From: Candidatus Cloacimonadota bacterium
Lineage (GTDB): Bacteria > Cloacimonadota > Cloacimonadia > Cloacimonadales > JAJBBL01
Direction: 5' to 3'
Assembly (NCBI GenBank): GCA_019429305.1
Contig: JAHYIR010000001.1
Span: 62,001 to 126,000, forward strand
Length of the DNA: 64,000 nt
The notes under the pieces are model-generated. The model had not been told where the DNA came from. It saw nothing but the letters and a program-made list of their open reading frames with translations, and did not search any database. Positions 44,982 through 55,973 of the stretch are shown piece by piece. The position numbers and the translations under genes are program-made. Numbering within the stretch: the stretch's first letter is position 1; the number at the start of each line of letters is the position of its first letter.

Positions 44982-45743
44982 ATGAACCAATATATAGCAA
45001 AATCAGCAAAGATCGGAGATAATTCTCAAACAGGCATCAATTCCATTGTTCTCGATAATGTGACAATAGGAGAGAACTGTCAGATAGGACATCATGTCAT
45101 AATCTACGAAGGTACAGTAATTGGAAATAATGTAAGGATTGATGATAATACAATAATCGGGAAAAAACCGATGCACTCTCCCAGAAGTATTTTCAAAGAA
45201 GAGAAAGATTATAGACCAGCAAGAATTGGTGATGGATGCCTTATCGGTGCTAATGTGATCATTTATGTCCAAGCAGAAATGGGGGAGAACAATCTCATAG
45301 CAGATCTGGCAACGATCAGGGAGAATACTGAAATCGGTGATTTTAATATTATCGGTCGTAACGTCACTATCGAGAACTTTGTGAAAATCGGTAGTCGTAA
45401 TAAAATTGAGACCAATTCCTATATTACTGCCTATTCTGAATTAGGTGATTATTGTTTTATAGCACCCTGTGTGGCGACGAGTAATGATAATTATATGGGT
45501 CGAGATAAAGAACGTTTTCATCATTTCAAGGGGGTAACTGTCAAATCTGGGGGTAGGATCGGAGTCAATGCTACAATATTGCCGGGTAAAACCATCGAAG
45601 AGGATGGTGTAGTTTCCGGGGGAGCAGTATTGACGAAAGATCTACCTGCTCAAGAGATCTGGGTCGGTAATCCGGCCAAGTACTTTAAAGAGGTTGATAA
45701 GAAACAGTTAAAAAAGAATAATCTGGATGAAGAGAAAAAATAG
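44982..45743 (+). CDS. Hexapeptide-repeat acetyltransferase (left-handed beta-helix)
   Basis: About 253 residues from the ATG at 44982, which has AAGGA eight bases upstream; a GTG at 44934 would add 16 residues. Nearly the whole chain is hexapeptide repeats of the form (I/V)GxNxx, for example IGENCQIGHHVIIYEGTVIG, with the end VSGGAVLTKDLPAQEIWVGN as in sugar N-acetyltransferases of surface polysaccharide pathways. The loop KPMHSPRSIFKEEKDYRP is an insert. Substrate unknown; it lies upstream of a GT2 glycosyltransferase gene. Degenerate GGTTTTAGG sequences flank it at 44837 and 45743-45771. Confidence 0.8.
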   Translation: MNQYIAKSAKIGDNSQTGINSIVLDNVTIGENCQIGHHVIIYEGTVIGNNVRIDDNTIIGKKPMHSPRSIFKEEKDYRPARIGDGCLIGANVIIYVQAEMGENNLIADLATIRENTEIGDFNIIGRNVTIENFVKIGSRNKIETNSYITAYSELGDYCFIAPCVATSNDNYMGRDKERFHHFKGVTVKSGGRIGVNATILPGKTIEEDGVVSGGAVLTKDLPAQEIWVGNPAKYFKEVDKKQLKKNNLDEEKK

Positions 45744-45885
45744 GTTTTAGGTGTTAGGTTTTAGGGATTAGGTGTCTGTAGAAGGGATAACAAAAAGAAA
45801 TCACAGATTTACACTGATAAAAATAAGATAAACACAGATTAAAAAATGCAATGTAAAAAAAACGGGAAGTAGCAGAGGTAATTAT

Positions 45886-46599
45886 ATGAAGGCATTAGTA
45901 ATTGTTCCGACCTATAATGAAGCAGAAAATATACAGAGACTCATACAAGAAATCCTCTCGAAAGACGAACGTATCGAGTTGTTGATCATTGATGATAATT
46001 CTCCGGATGGAACTGCAGCTCTTGTTGAGGGATTAATGCCGGAAAACTCGAGACTTCACCTCATGAAAAGAGAATCTAAACTTGGTCTCGGTTCTGCCTA
46101 TATTGCCGGATTTAAATATGCTTTAGAAAGAGATTACAGCTATATATTTGAAATGGACGGTGATTTCTCGCATGATCCTAACGTTTTACCGATTATGCTC
46201 CAAGAAATAGAAAATAATGATCTCGTGATTGGGTCACGATATGTTCCCGGTGGTTCTGTTATCAATTGGCCAATCAGAAGATTGTTGCTTAGTTACATTG
46301 CTTCACAATATGTGAGAGTAATAACCGGGATGCAGATCAAGGACACTACAAGCGGTTTTAAATGCTATCGCAGAGAAGTTATACAGGATCTGGATCTCAA
46401 TAAAATAATGTCTGACGGCTATGCCTTTCAGGTTGAGATAAAATACCGTATCTGGTTAAGAAAAAAGCGGATCAAAGAAATCCCGATCATCTTTAATGAT
46501 AGGATCAACGGACATTCCAAGATGTCACGCAAGATCGTCTATGAAGCGATCTGGATGGTTTGGCGTCTAAGGTTTTTGGCTTTATTCAAGAAATTATGA
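45886..46599 (+). CDS. Polyprenol monophosphomannose synthase-like GT2 glycosyltransferase
   Basis: 237 residues, a soluble DPM1-type enzyme without the C-terminal GtrA membrane domain. VIVPTYNEAENIQ at the start, DDNSPDGTA, the metal motif EMDGDFSHDP and DTTSGFKCYRREV are all typical. It would transfer a sugar, usually mannose, from a nucleotide to a polyprenyl phosphate at the inner membrane. Its TGA overlaps the ATG of rlmD. Confidence 0.88.
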   Translation: MKALVIVPTYNEAENIQRLIQEILSKDERIELLIIDDNSPDGTAALVEGLMPENSRLHLMKRESKLGLGSAYIAGFKYALERDYSYIFEMDGDFSHDPNVLPIMLQEIENNDLVIGSRYVPGGSVINWPIRRLLLSYIASQYVRVITGMQIKDTTSGFKCYRREVIQDLDLNKIMSDGYAFQVEIKYRIWLRKKRIKEIPIIFNDRINGHSKMSRKIVYEAIWMVWRLRFLALFKKL

Positions 46600-47948
46600 C
46601 TCTCGTTCATCATGAAATACTTCCCAGTCTGAAGATTGAAAAGATCGTCTATAAGGGTTTGGGATTAGGTTTTTATAAAAAATCCCCCATCTTTGTCTAT
46701 CAAGGCATTCCCGGTGATGATCTGAAGGTAAGATTAGTTCATAAAAGGGGAGATGTTTATTTTGGAGAGATAGTATCATATAACAAAAGGTCTGATCTTC
46801 ATATTCCTGTAAGGTGTGAAGCGTTTAAAGATTGTGGCGGGTGTGATTGGTTGCCCCTCAAATATGAAGATCAATTGAGATTCAAACAACAGATCTTCAA
46901 TGAATTCTTTGAACAATATGGTAACAAAGAAGCAATATTTCAGGATATTGAGCCGTCACCGAAAATCGATTATTATAGGAATAAGATCTTTCTTCCCGTA
47001 TCATCGACTAATGATGGGCTGATAGCGGGAATGTATACCAGACGAAGTCATACAGTCATTCCTCATCAGAGATGTTATTTACAACCAGAAGACTCGGATA
47101 GAATAGTTGAACTATGCTTGAAACTGCTAAACAAAGCACATGTTTCTGCATATAATGAAAAGACCAACAAAGGAACGATCCGATACATCGGGCTACGATA
47201 TAGCGAAGCAAATGATAAGTATCTGGTGATCTTAGTAACTAATACCAGAAAACTTCCCTTCTTCAATACAATAGTTAAAGGATTAGTAACCGAGTTTCCC
47301 GAAATAATCGGAGTTGTACAAAATATCAATGAAGGAAAAACGAACAGAATTCTCGGAGAGGAGACCAAATCGCTTTATGGAAGCGAATATCTGGAAGAGA
47401 AGGTCGGTGAAATAACCTTTAGGACTCATTATTCATCTTTTTTTCAGGTCAATACCGGACAAACAGCCAAGATTCTGGAGTTCATCAAGCAAGAACTCTC
47501 CTCGGAAGATATTGTAGTAGACGCCTATAGCGGTATTGGAACGATAGGGGTCTATATTGCCGATAGAGTAGAAAAAGTAATCTGTCTGGAAGAGCATAGT
47601 TTATCTGTCAAAGATGGAATAGAAAATGCTCAAATGAATAACGCAGCAAACTGCAAGTTTTATAAGAGCAAAGTTGAAAAGGAGATCAAACGGCTTCTGG
47701 AAAAGTCTTCTGCTAATGTAATAGTTCTTGATCCACCCCGTAAAGGGGTAGATAAGAAAGTTATCGATGCTATTACAGAGAGTAGAGTTGAAAAGATCAT
47801 CTACTTGAGTTGTGATATAGCAACTCAGAAACGCGATCTGGAATTGTTACTGAAGGGTGGCTTTAAGGTCAACAAGATCAAACCCTTTGATATGTTCCCT
47901 CATACCTATCACATTGAAAATGCAGTCATCATGACTCGTTCTTTATAG
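46596..47948 (+). CDS. rlmD: 23S rRNA (uracil-5-)-methyltransferase RlmD/RumA family
   Basis: 450 residues from the ATG at 46596, which overlaps the previous stop (ATGA). An N-terminal TRAM-like domain is followed by 4Fe-4S cysteines (CEAFKDCGGCDW and a fourth in HQRCYLQ). The methyltransferase part has DAYSGIGTIGVYIAD and the DPPRKGVD motif, with the catalytic Cys in YLSCDIATQKRDL. It makes m5U in 23S rRNA; RlmC or TrmA specificity cannot be excluded from sequence alone. Confidence 0.9.
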   Translation: MTLVHHEILPSLKIEKIVYKGLGLGFYKKSPIFVYQGIPGDDLKVRLVHKRGDVYFGEIVSYNKRSDLHIPVRCEAFKDCGGCDWLPLKYEDQLRFKQQIFNEFFEQYGNKEAIFQDIEPSPKIDYYRNKIFLPVSSTNDGLIAGMYTRRSHTVIPHQRCYLQPEDSDRIVELCLKLLNKAHVSAYNEKTNKGTIRYIGLRYSEANDKYLVILVTNTRKLPFFNTIVKGLVTEFPEIIGVVQNINEGKTNRILGEETKSLYGSEYLEEKVGEITFRTHYSSFFQVNTGQTAKILEFIKQELSSEDIVVDAYSGIGTIGVYIADRVEKVICLEEHSLSVKDGIENAQMNNAANCKFYKSKVEKEIKRLLEKSSANVIVLDPPRKGVDKKVIDAITESRVEKIIYLSCDIATQKRDLELLLKGGFKVNKIKPFDMFPHTYHIENAVIMTRSL

Positions 47949-47962
47949 TAACTATTTCAAAT

Positions 47963-48589
47963 ATGAAAGCTCGATACATTTTATCATTCTTATTAATCAT
48001 TATTCTAACAGGTTGTTCAGGTCCTCAGCTATCTTATAATGAATATACAAACATAGATACCACTTATCCTCAACAAGAAAAGCTAACAGAACCTGATGTT
48101 ATGATTATAACGCGAGGAAATAGTAGTTTTACCCTACACCCGAAAGCACATTATAGGGTAGGAGCAGTTGTCAGAAGCAAAAGAGGGTACCGTTTTGATG
48201 CAATGTCAAAGATCTCTCCTTATGATTTTGCTCTTGTCTGGGGAGTCTTAGCTGATAAACACTTCTATCAACAGGTCAGAATAAGCCAAGGGAGAAGAAG
48301 GTACTTCTTCAAGCCCAAAAGAAGTTCCCATTTATCTCTCGATTGGGTTTATGTAAATTCCAGCAATCACCATGTTATACCGGCAAATGTTAATATTAAA
48401 AGAGCATTGAGAAGAGTTAAAAAGAACGATATTATTGAGTTAGAAGGTTATCTGGTCGATATTCATGCCGTTATCAAAGGTAGGACTCACACTTGGAATA
48501 CCAGTCTGACCAGAGATGATCGAGGGGACGGTTCTTGTGAGATCATGTATGTCCGAAAAGTGAAGATAAATTATAATGTTTATGAATAG
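47963..48589 (+). CDS. Lipoprotein of unknown function
   Basis: 208 residues with a lipoprotein signal: hydrophobic core then LTGC lipobox at about 15-18. The mature part has a basic middle (RISQGRRRYFFKPKRSS) and ends with TWNTSLTRDDRGDGSCEIMY. A W-S-L-x-R-x-D-x-G-x-G-x-C-E pattern like this occurs in uncharacterised proteins, so the C-terminal part may be a known domain of unknown function. It follows rlmD by 14 bases. Outer or inner membrane anchoring not determined. Confidence 0.7.
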   Translation: MKARYILSFLLIIILTGCSGPQLSYNEYTNIDTTYPQQEKLTEPDVMIITRGNSSFTLHPKAHYRVGAVVRSKRGYRFDAMSKISPYDFALVWGVLADKHFYQQVRISQGRRRYFFKPKRSSHLSLDWVYVNSSNHHVIPANVNIKRALRRVKKNDIIELEGYLVDIHAVIKGRTHTWNTSLTRDDRGDGSCEIMYVRKVKINYNVYE

Positions 48590-48821
48590 ATCATAGTTTA
48601 TTACCATTTTGATAGAGGTTAATATTAAGAGAAACAACTTTTTAAATTCACTAAAAGATTCCAAAAGTAAAGTCACAGAGCAAGGAAGCAGCCAATAAAA
48701 GTTTGACAAATAACGTTTCATCGGGGAATTGTAATTTATTGCTAATTAGACAATTATAACCTGTAGTATGGTTATCGCCAAGTTACTTGGGGGAGGGATT
48801 TAATACCAGTAGAGGAGATAT

Positions 48822-50156
48822 ATGTATAAAGCATATTTTCTACATAATTATCGAGATATTGAACAGGTCAAGAATCTAACAACAGAGGAGAGATTTGATA
48901 TAGAGGTAGTTGGTAATGTTCTCCCTTTCAAGGTGAATAGCTATGTTATAGATGAGTTAATCAATTGGGATAAGGTACCTAACGATCCTGTATATACTCT
49001 AACTTTTCCACGTCGAGAGATGTTGCTACCTGAGCATTATGACAAAATTGCTCAACTTCTGAGGAATAAAGCTTCCCGAGAATTGGTTATTCAAACTGCT
49101 AATGAAATCAGGAATCAGTTGAATCCTCATCCTGCCGGACAGACCGACCTTAATGTTCCAAGATTAGATAGAAAGAAGATCTATGGGATCCAGCATAAAT
49201 ATCGAGAAACAGCCCTCTTTTTCCCCAGTGAAGGGCAAACCTGTCATGCTTACTGCACTTTCTGTTTCCGTTGGCCACAGTTTGTTGGATGGAAAGATCT
49301 TCGTTTTGCCTCCAAAGAAGCTGCGCAGTTGGTGGCTTACCTTAAAAAGCATGAAGAGATATCCGATCTGCTCTTTACCGGTGGTGATCCAATGGTAATG
49401 AAAGCCGAAGATCTGGAATATTATATTGATCATCTGCTGACTGATGAGTTATCGCATATCAAACATATCCGTATAGGAACCAAAGTCCTCTCTTACTGGC
49501 CTTACAGGTTCTTGTCCGATCCTGACAGCGATGATCTGTTACGGACTTTAGAGAAAGTAGTTAAAGCCGGTAAACATCTCGCTTTGATGGTGCATTTCAA
49601 TCATTATCGAGAACTAGAGACAGAAGCGGTAGAGAAGGCAACGAAACGATTGCATAATATCGGCGCTATCTTAAGAACGCAAGCACCTATTTTGAGAAAT
49701 ATCAATGCTGAAACCGAAACATGGAAAAAGATGTGGGAAAAGCAAGTAGATATGGGGATGATCCCTTACTACATGTTCGTTGTACGAGATACCGGTGCTC
49801 AGCATTATTTTGGTGTTCCTTTAGTAGAGTCATGGGAGATATTCCGGCATGCTTATAATAGCGTGAGTGGTCTTTGCAGAACGGTCAGAGGACCGAGTAT
49901 GTCCTGTATTCCCGGTAAAGTACAGGTATTAGGTGTAGCCGAAGTGAAAGGTGAAAAAGTAATCGTTATGAGAATGCTGCAAGGTAGAAATCCGGATTGG
50001 GTTCACCGGCCATTCTTTGCCCAATATGACGAAAAGGCAGCTTGGATAGATTGTTTGAAACCTGCTTTTGGTGAAGAAAAATTCTTCTTTGAAGATCAAT
50101 TGAAGAAGATCTATAAGCAAAAAATAGAAGACGACAGTTCCAGCAGTTACGAATAA
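48822..50156 (+). CDS. KamA-family radical SAM protein (lysine 2,3-aminomutase-like)
   Basis: 444 residues. Radical SAM cluster motif C141-HAY-C145-TF-C148 followed by FRWPQ, then LLFTGGDPMVM and HIRIGTKVLSYWP. The C-terminal SCIPGKVQVLG carries a Lys at the place where aminomutases bind PLP, but the usual PGGGGK loop is not seen. The substrate may thus differ from lysine; related genes are annotated as aminomutases in amino-acid fermenters. Ribosome-binding site AGAGGAG. The stop lies 19 bases from the converging lipoprotein gene. Confidence 0.82.
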   Translation: MYKAYFLHNYRDIEQVKNLTTEERFDIEVVGNVLPFKVNSYVIDELINWDKVPNDPVYTLTFPRREMLLPEHYDKIAQLLRNKASRELVIQTANEIRNQLNPHPAGQTDLNVPRLDRKKIYGIQHKYRETALFFPSEGQTCHAYCTFCFRWPQFVGWKDLRFASKEAAQLVAYLKKHEEISDLLFTGGDPMVMKAEDLEYYIDHLLTDELSHIKHIRIGTKVLSYWPYRFLSDPDSDDLLRTLEKVVKAGKHLALMVHFNHYRELETEAVEKATKRLHNIGAILRTQAPILRNINAETETWKKMWEKQVDMGMIPYYMFVVRDTGAQHYFGVPLVESWEIFRHAYNSVSGLCRTVRGPSMSCIPGKVQVLGVAEVKGEKVIVMRMLQGRNPDWVHRPFFAQYDEKAAWIDCLKPAFGEEKFFFEDQLKKIYKQKIEDDSSSSYE

Positions 50157-50175
50157 ATATTTGCATATAATTTAA

Positions 50176-50820
50176 CTATCTGCGAATAAAAACAATCTCC
50201 TCACCTTTAAATATCACAGTACTCTGTTGATTACGTGCCGGTAATTTACGAAAAAATATAAAACCAGATTTTCTTGCTCCGGGTAGAATATCGCCATAGT
50301 GAAAAGCTTCCTGCATAAAACTGACTCGAGAAGCAAGTCTATCGCCGGTGAATGTATCAGTTCTATCAGGAAACGGACTGAATTTATCCAACAAGAAATC
50401 ATCATAAAAAAGAATCTCCGATACTTCTGATACCGTTATAGCATCATATTGATTTGTCTCCTGATCCAACAGGATTATATCAGAGGGAGAAATAGTTATT
50501 GTTTGTAGAGATTGATTTTTTACTATAACGTGATAAGTAGTAAAAAAATCAGATAGTCTCTGTGGATCTCTGGTCCAAGTTCTGGCACTGATAGCGAAGG
50601 CAATATTCTCTACCTCTATGAGCGCATAGTTGTCAACCACACTTATTCTATCGGTAGCTTGAGGATAGTATCTGGTAGTACAACTATTTAGCAGAATTGA
50701 AGACAGTACTATTAGAAGCAGAGTCGATATTTTTATGACAGGGAAGGGAAATTTCCCTTCCTTGTCATTACTGAAACCTATTACATAGATTGTATCTATG
50801 ATTAGTTTACTCATCCTCAT
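50176..50820 (-). CDS. Probable lipoprotein with palindrome-encoded N-terminal segment
   Basis: Up to 214 residues. A lipobox (LLNSC) lies near residue 47, after the hydrophobic core STLLLIVLSSILL. No ATG, GTG or TTG occurs in frame close to this signal, so translation must start at 50820 or 50814, inside or next to the gyrA 3' end. The 30-odd extra N-terminal residues include SNDKEGKFPFPV, encoded by a 34-base near-palindrome at 50735-50768. The mature part is beta-rich, family not recognised. It follows gyrA, with which it overlaps by 14 bases. Confidence 0.6.
   Translation of the reverse strand: MRMSKLIIDTIYVIGFSNDKEGKFPFPVIKISTLLLIVLSSILLNSCTTRYYPQATDRISVVDNYALIEVENIAFAISARTWTRDPQRLSDFFTTYHVIVKNQSLQTITISPSDIILLDQETNQYDAITVSEVSEILFYDDFLLDKFSPFPDRTDTFTGDRLASRVSFMQEAFHYGDILPGARKSGFIFFRKLPARNQQSTVIFKGEEIVFIRR
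50735..50768. repeat. 34-base near-perfect palindrome inside a coding region
   Basis: ATGACA, one unpaired position, GGAAGGGAAA, then TTTCCCTTCC, one unpaired position, TGTCAT. Only one of 17 pairs (G against T) fails to match. It lies within the N-terminal coding part of the lipoprotein gene, 3' of gyrA. Confidence 0.8.
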
Positions 50821-53398
50821 TTTTTTTGTTATTATTAAACTTAAGCGTTACTTGCTCTTCTTTGGTGACCTCTTCTTCTTCATTTACTTCTGGAGCAGGT
50901 TTTTTCTCTTTTTTAGGTAGTGGGGTTGCTTTAACCGGTTTATCTTCTGCTATGACCTCATTGTTATCTTCGTTGTCGTTAGCAGTAATACAGGCAACAT
51001 CAAAAACTTTGTCATCTTTCTTCAAAGAAACCAGCCGTACACCCTGCGTGTTTCTACCGATTATTGACATCTCTTTAACTGAGTGTCGTAAAATCATTCC
51101 CTCTTTTGTTACGATCATCAGATCATCTGTATCGAGTACTTCCAAGAGAGCAACCAGATAACCATTTCTGGTCGTTGTCTTGATTGTTATGACCCCCTTA
51201 GTGCCACGATTTTTGACCGGATAGGAATCTTCTTTCGTTCTTTTCCCATAACCATTTTCACAGATAGCTAAGAGAGTACCGTTTCTTTTAGCAACTACCA
51301 TTGATACTACGTAATCTCCTTCACGAGGTCGGATTCCTCTTACACCTTGAGAATTTCTTCCAACTGTTCGCACCTTTGTCTCATTAAAACGGTTGGCATA
51401 ACCATTTCGAGTAGCAAGAATGATATCATTCGTACCTTCGGTGATTTGAGCATCTATCAACTCATCTTGTGCGATGAGCTTAATAGCAATAATACCAGAA
51501 GAACGAGGACGAGAATACGCTTCTAACGGTGTCTTTTTTATGATTCCGTTTTTTGTGACCATTATTAAGTAATGTGGTTGTTTGAAATCACGAGCAATGA
51601 CGTGAGCTTTCACTGATTCTCCGGGTTCCATAGGGATTAGATTTACTATCGCCTTTCCCCGTGCTAATCTACCTACTTGAGGTATTTCGTAAACCTTGAG
51701 CCAATAACATTTTCCGTAGTTGGTAAAGAAAAGAATATAGTCATGAGTTGAAGCGACAAATAACTTCTCAGTGAAATCGGTATCTTTCAGATTAGTACCG
51801 GAGAGACCTTTACCACCACGTCGTTGCTGACGATACGTATCAATAGGCAATCTCTTTATATATCCTTCGTGAGATATTGTAACTACCATCTCTTCGTCGG
51901 CAATGAGGTCTTCTATCTCAAAATCGCTAACATGTTCGACTATTTCGGATCTTCGCGGATCAGAGTATTTTTTCTTTATCTCTTTTATCTCGTCCTTGAT
52001 GATCTTCATTCTTAGTGACTCATTTGCTAAGATCTCTTTCAAGTGCTTTACCAGTTTTACCAATTCTTTATACTCATCTTCTACTTTTTCTCTTTCTAAA
52101 CCGGTCAATTTCTGCAATCTCATATCTAAGATCGCTTTTGCTTGAATTTCAGTGAGAGAAAATTCGGTTTGTAGTCTTTCGTTAGCTTCTTGTACATTAC
52201 CCGATTCTTTGATTGTTTTTATTATAGCATCTATATTCTCGAGTGCTATACGAAGACCTTCCAAGATATGTAATCTCTTTTCGGCATTCTCTAATTCATA
52301 TTGAATCCGACGTGTGACTACCTCATGCCGGAAATCTATAAATTTACTAAGTAGTTCAGAGATATTGAGTACTTTTGGAACTCCGTCAACAAGTGTAAGA
52401 TTGATCACTCCAAAAGATTCCTGTAATTGTGAGAACTTATATAATTGATTTAAGACTATCTGCGGATCTTCATTTCTTTTTACTTCGATTACCAGTCGCA
52501 TTCCATCTCGGCCGGACTCATCTCTGATATCACTGATCCCTTCAATCTTCTTATCTTTAACAAGGTTAACAATTCTCTCTATCATAGAGGTCTTATTAAC
52601 CTGATAGGGGATTTCGGATATAATGATCGATTCGCCACCGGAAGATCTCTTTTCTACGTCTGCTTTACCACGAATTCTGATCTTTCCGTAACCGGTCTGG
52701 AAATAGTCAATAATTCCGGCTTTGCCAAGAATAGAACCACCAGTCGGGAAATCGGGACCTTTGATATAATCCATCAATTCCAAAGGTGTCATATCACGCT
52801 TATCTATTAAGGCAATAAGCGCATCACAAACCTCACCGAGATTGTGTGGTGGCATATTGGTTGCCATACCGACAGCAATACCGGAGCATCCATTAACTAA
52901 TAGATTAGGTATTCTGGTAGGAAAGATTATCGGTTCTTCTCGTGTTTCATCATAATTAGGTCTAAAATCAACAGTATTTTTATCTAAATCGGCGAGCAGA
53001 TCAGTAGCGATCTTCTCTAATTTGGCTTCCGTATATCGCATAGCTGCAGGCGGGTCACCATCTATCGACCCGAAATTACCCTGTCCGTTGATGATAGGAT
53101 ATCGCATATTCCACGGTTGTGCTAGTCGTACAAGAGTAGGGTAAATAACCTGTTCACCGTGTGGGTGGTAGTTACCGGAAGTATCACCAGCTATTTTAGC
53201 ACACTTTCTAAATCCTTTATCAGGAGTTAAATTTAACTCGTGCATTGCATATAATATTCGTCTCTGTGATGGTTTTAGACCGTCACGAATATCGGGCAAA
53301 GCGCGTGAGACTATAACACTCATTGAGTATTCAAGATAAGCCCGTTTTAATTCATCTTCTATTTCGATGGATATTATTCTGGATCTGTCAATTGTCAT
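50807..53398 (-). CDS. gyrA: DNA gyrase subunit A
   Basis: 863 residues. Catalytic Tyr122 in AAMRYTEAK, at the same number as in E. coli. GyrA box QRRGGKG in the C-terminal beta-pinwheel domain, so this is gyrase and not topoisomerase IV. The quinolone-determining region reads [19 protein letters not shown]: Gln83 and Pro87 replace the usual Ser/Thr83 and Asp/Glu87. An acidic and lysine-rich tail ([20 protein letters not shown]) ends the protein. gyrB lies 33 bases upstream; the two form one operon. Confidence 0.96.
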   Translation of the reverse strand: MTIDRSRIISIEIEDELKRAYLEYSMSVIVSRALPDIRDGLKPSQRRILYAMHELNLTPDKGFRKCAKIAGDTSGNYHPHGEQVIYPTLVRLAQPWNMRYPIINGQGNFGSIDGDPPAAMRYTEAKLEKIATDLLADLDKNTVDFRPNYDETREEPIIFPTRIPNLLVNGCSGIAVGMATNMPPHNLGEVCDALIALIDKRDMTPLELMDYIKGPDFPTGGSILGKAGIIDYFQTGYGKIRIRGKADVEKRSSGGESIIISEIPYQVNKTSMIERIVNLVKDKKIEGISDIRDESGRDGMRLVIEVKRNEDPQIVLNQLYKFSQLQESFGVINLTLVDGVPKVLNISELLSKFIDFRHEVVTRRIQYELENAEKRLHILEGLRIALENIDAIIKTIKESGNVQEANERLQTEFSLTEIQAKAILDMRLQKLTGLEREKVEDEYKELVKLVKHLKEILANESLRMKIIKDEIKEIKKKYSDPRRSEIVEHVSDFEIEDLIADEEMVVTISHEGYIKRLPIDTYRQQRRGGKGLSGTNLKDTDFTEKLFVASTHDYILFFTNYGKCYWLKVYEIPQVGRLARGKAIVNLIPMEPGESVKAHVIARDFKQPHYLIMVTKNGIIKKTPLEAYSRPRSSGIIAIKLIAQDELIDAQITEGTNDIILATRNGYANRFNETKVRTVGRNSQGVRGIRPREGDYVVSMVVAKRNGTLLAICENGYGKRTKEDSYPVKNRGTKGVITIKTTTRNGYLVALLEVLDTDDLMIVTKEGMILRHSVKEMSIIGRNTQGVRLVSLKKDDKVFDVACITANDNEDNNEVIAEDKPVKATPLPKKEKKPAPEVNEEEEVTKEEQVTLKFNNNKKNEDE

Positions 53399-53431
53399 TT
53401 ATCCTCCATTTTTTTTCAATTCTCGTTTCTA

Positions 53432-55348
<1,917 letters not shown>

Positions 55349-55385
55349 TTATCCTCTTTTTAAAAATCTTTATCATAAAATTTCA

Positions 55386-55967
55386 TTATTCGTCTGTACC
55401 TTCTAGGATGCTTCTGTAGTGATCTCTCCTTTGAGAAGCATCGGGTAATATCCCTAAACTAATCACGATATCAACACTGCTACCCCGAGGTATAAAATCG
55501 TCAGCTATAGGTTGAGAATAGATAATTCGATCTCTAACAACTTCGTTAGAATAACGAAATGTCTTCTCACCAAGCTTTAATCCACTATTTTCCAACCTAA
55601 TCTTTGCTTCCAGTTCGGTGATGTTATCAAGATAAGGTACTCTGACCAGTTCAGGACCTTTACTAACAACTACTTCTACTGTACGGTTGATTTTCGTAGG
55701 TTTATTTGGTGCTGGAGACTGAGAAATAATTCTGTTTTGAGCTATTTCATCATCATGTCTCAACTCTACTTGTTGGACATATAGATTAAGATCCATACAG
55801 GTTTTCCTGGCCACATCGAAAGGGAGATTAATTATATCCGGTACAATAACCTCATTTCCAGTTCCTACAACAATTGACATCAGGATATTAACTCCAAAGA
55901 AACCGATTATGAATAATAGAACTAAAATGCCTGCTGATATTAATAGAGATTTGATTTTAAATGCCAT
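55386..55967 (-). CDS. Single-pass membrane protein with two PASTA domains
   Basis: 193 residues: a membrane helix (about 8-34), then two PASTA domains (about 38-104 and 107-173; TGNEVIVPDIINLPFDVARK and LVRVPYLDNITELEAKIRLE starts). There is no kinase or penicillin-binding domain. PASTA domains bind peptidoglycan fragments, so this may be a periplasmic wall sensor or tether. It follows rsmB by 6 bases, so it is in the same operon. Confidence 0.85.
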   Translation of the reverse strand: MAFKIKSLLISAGILVLLFIIGFFGVNILMSIVVGTGNEVIVPDIINLPFDVARKTCMDLNLYVQQVELRHDDEIAQNRIISQSPAPNKPTKINRTVEVVVSKGPELVRVPYLDNITELEAKIRLENSGLKLGEKTFRYSNEVVRDRIIYSQPIADDFIPRGSSVDIVISLGILPDASQRRDHYRSILEGTDE

Positions 55968-55973
55968 AATACT

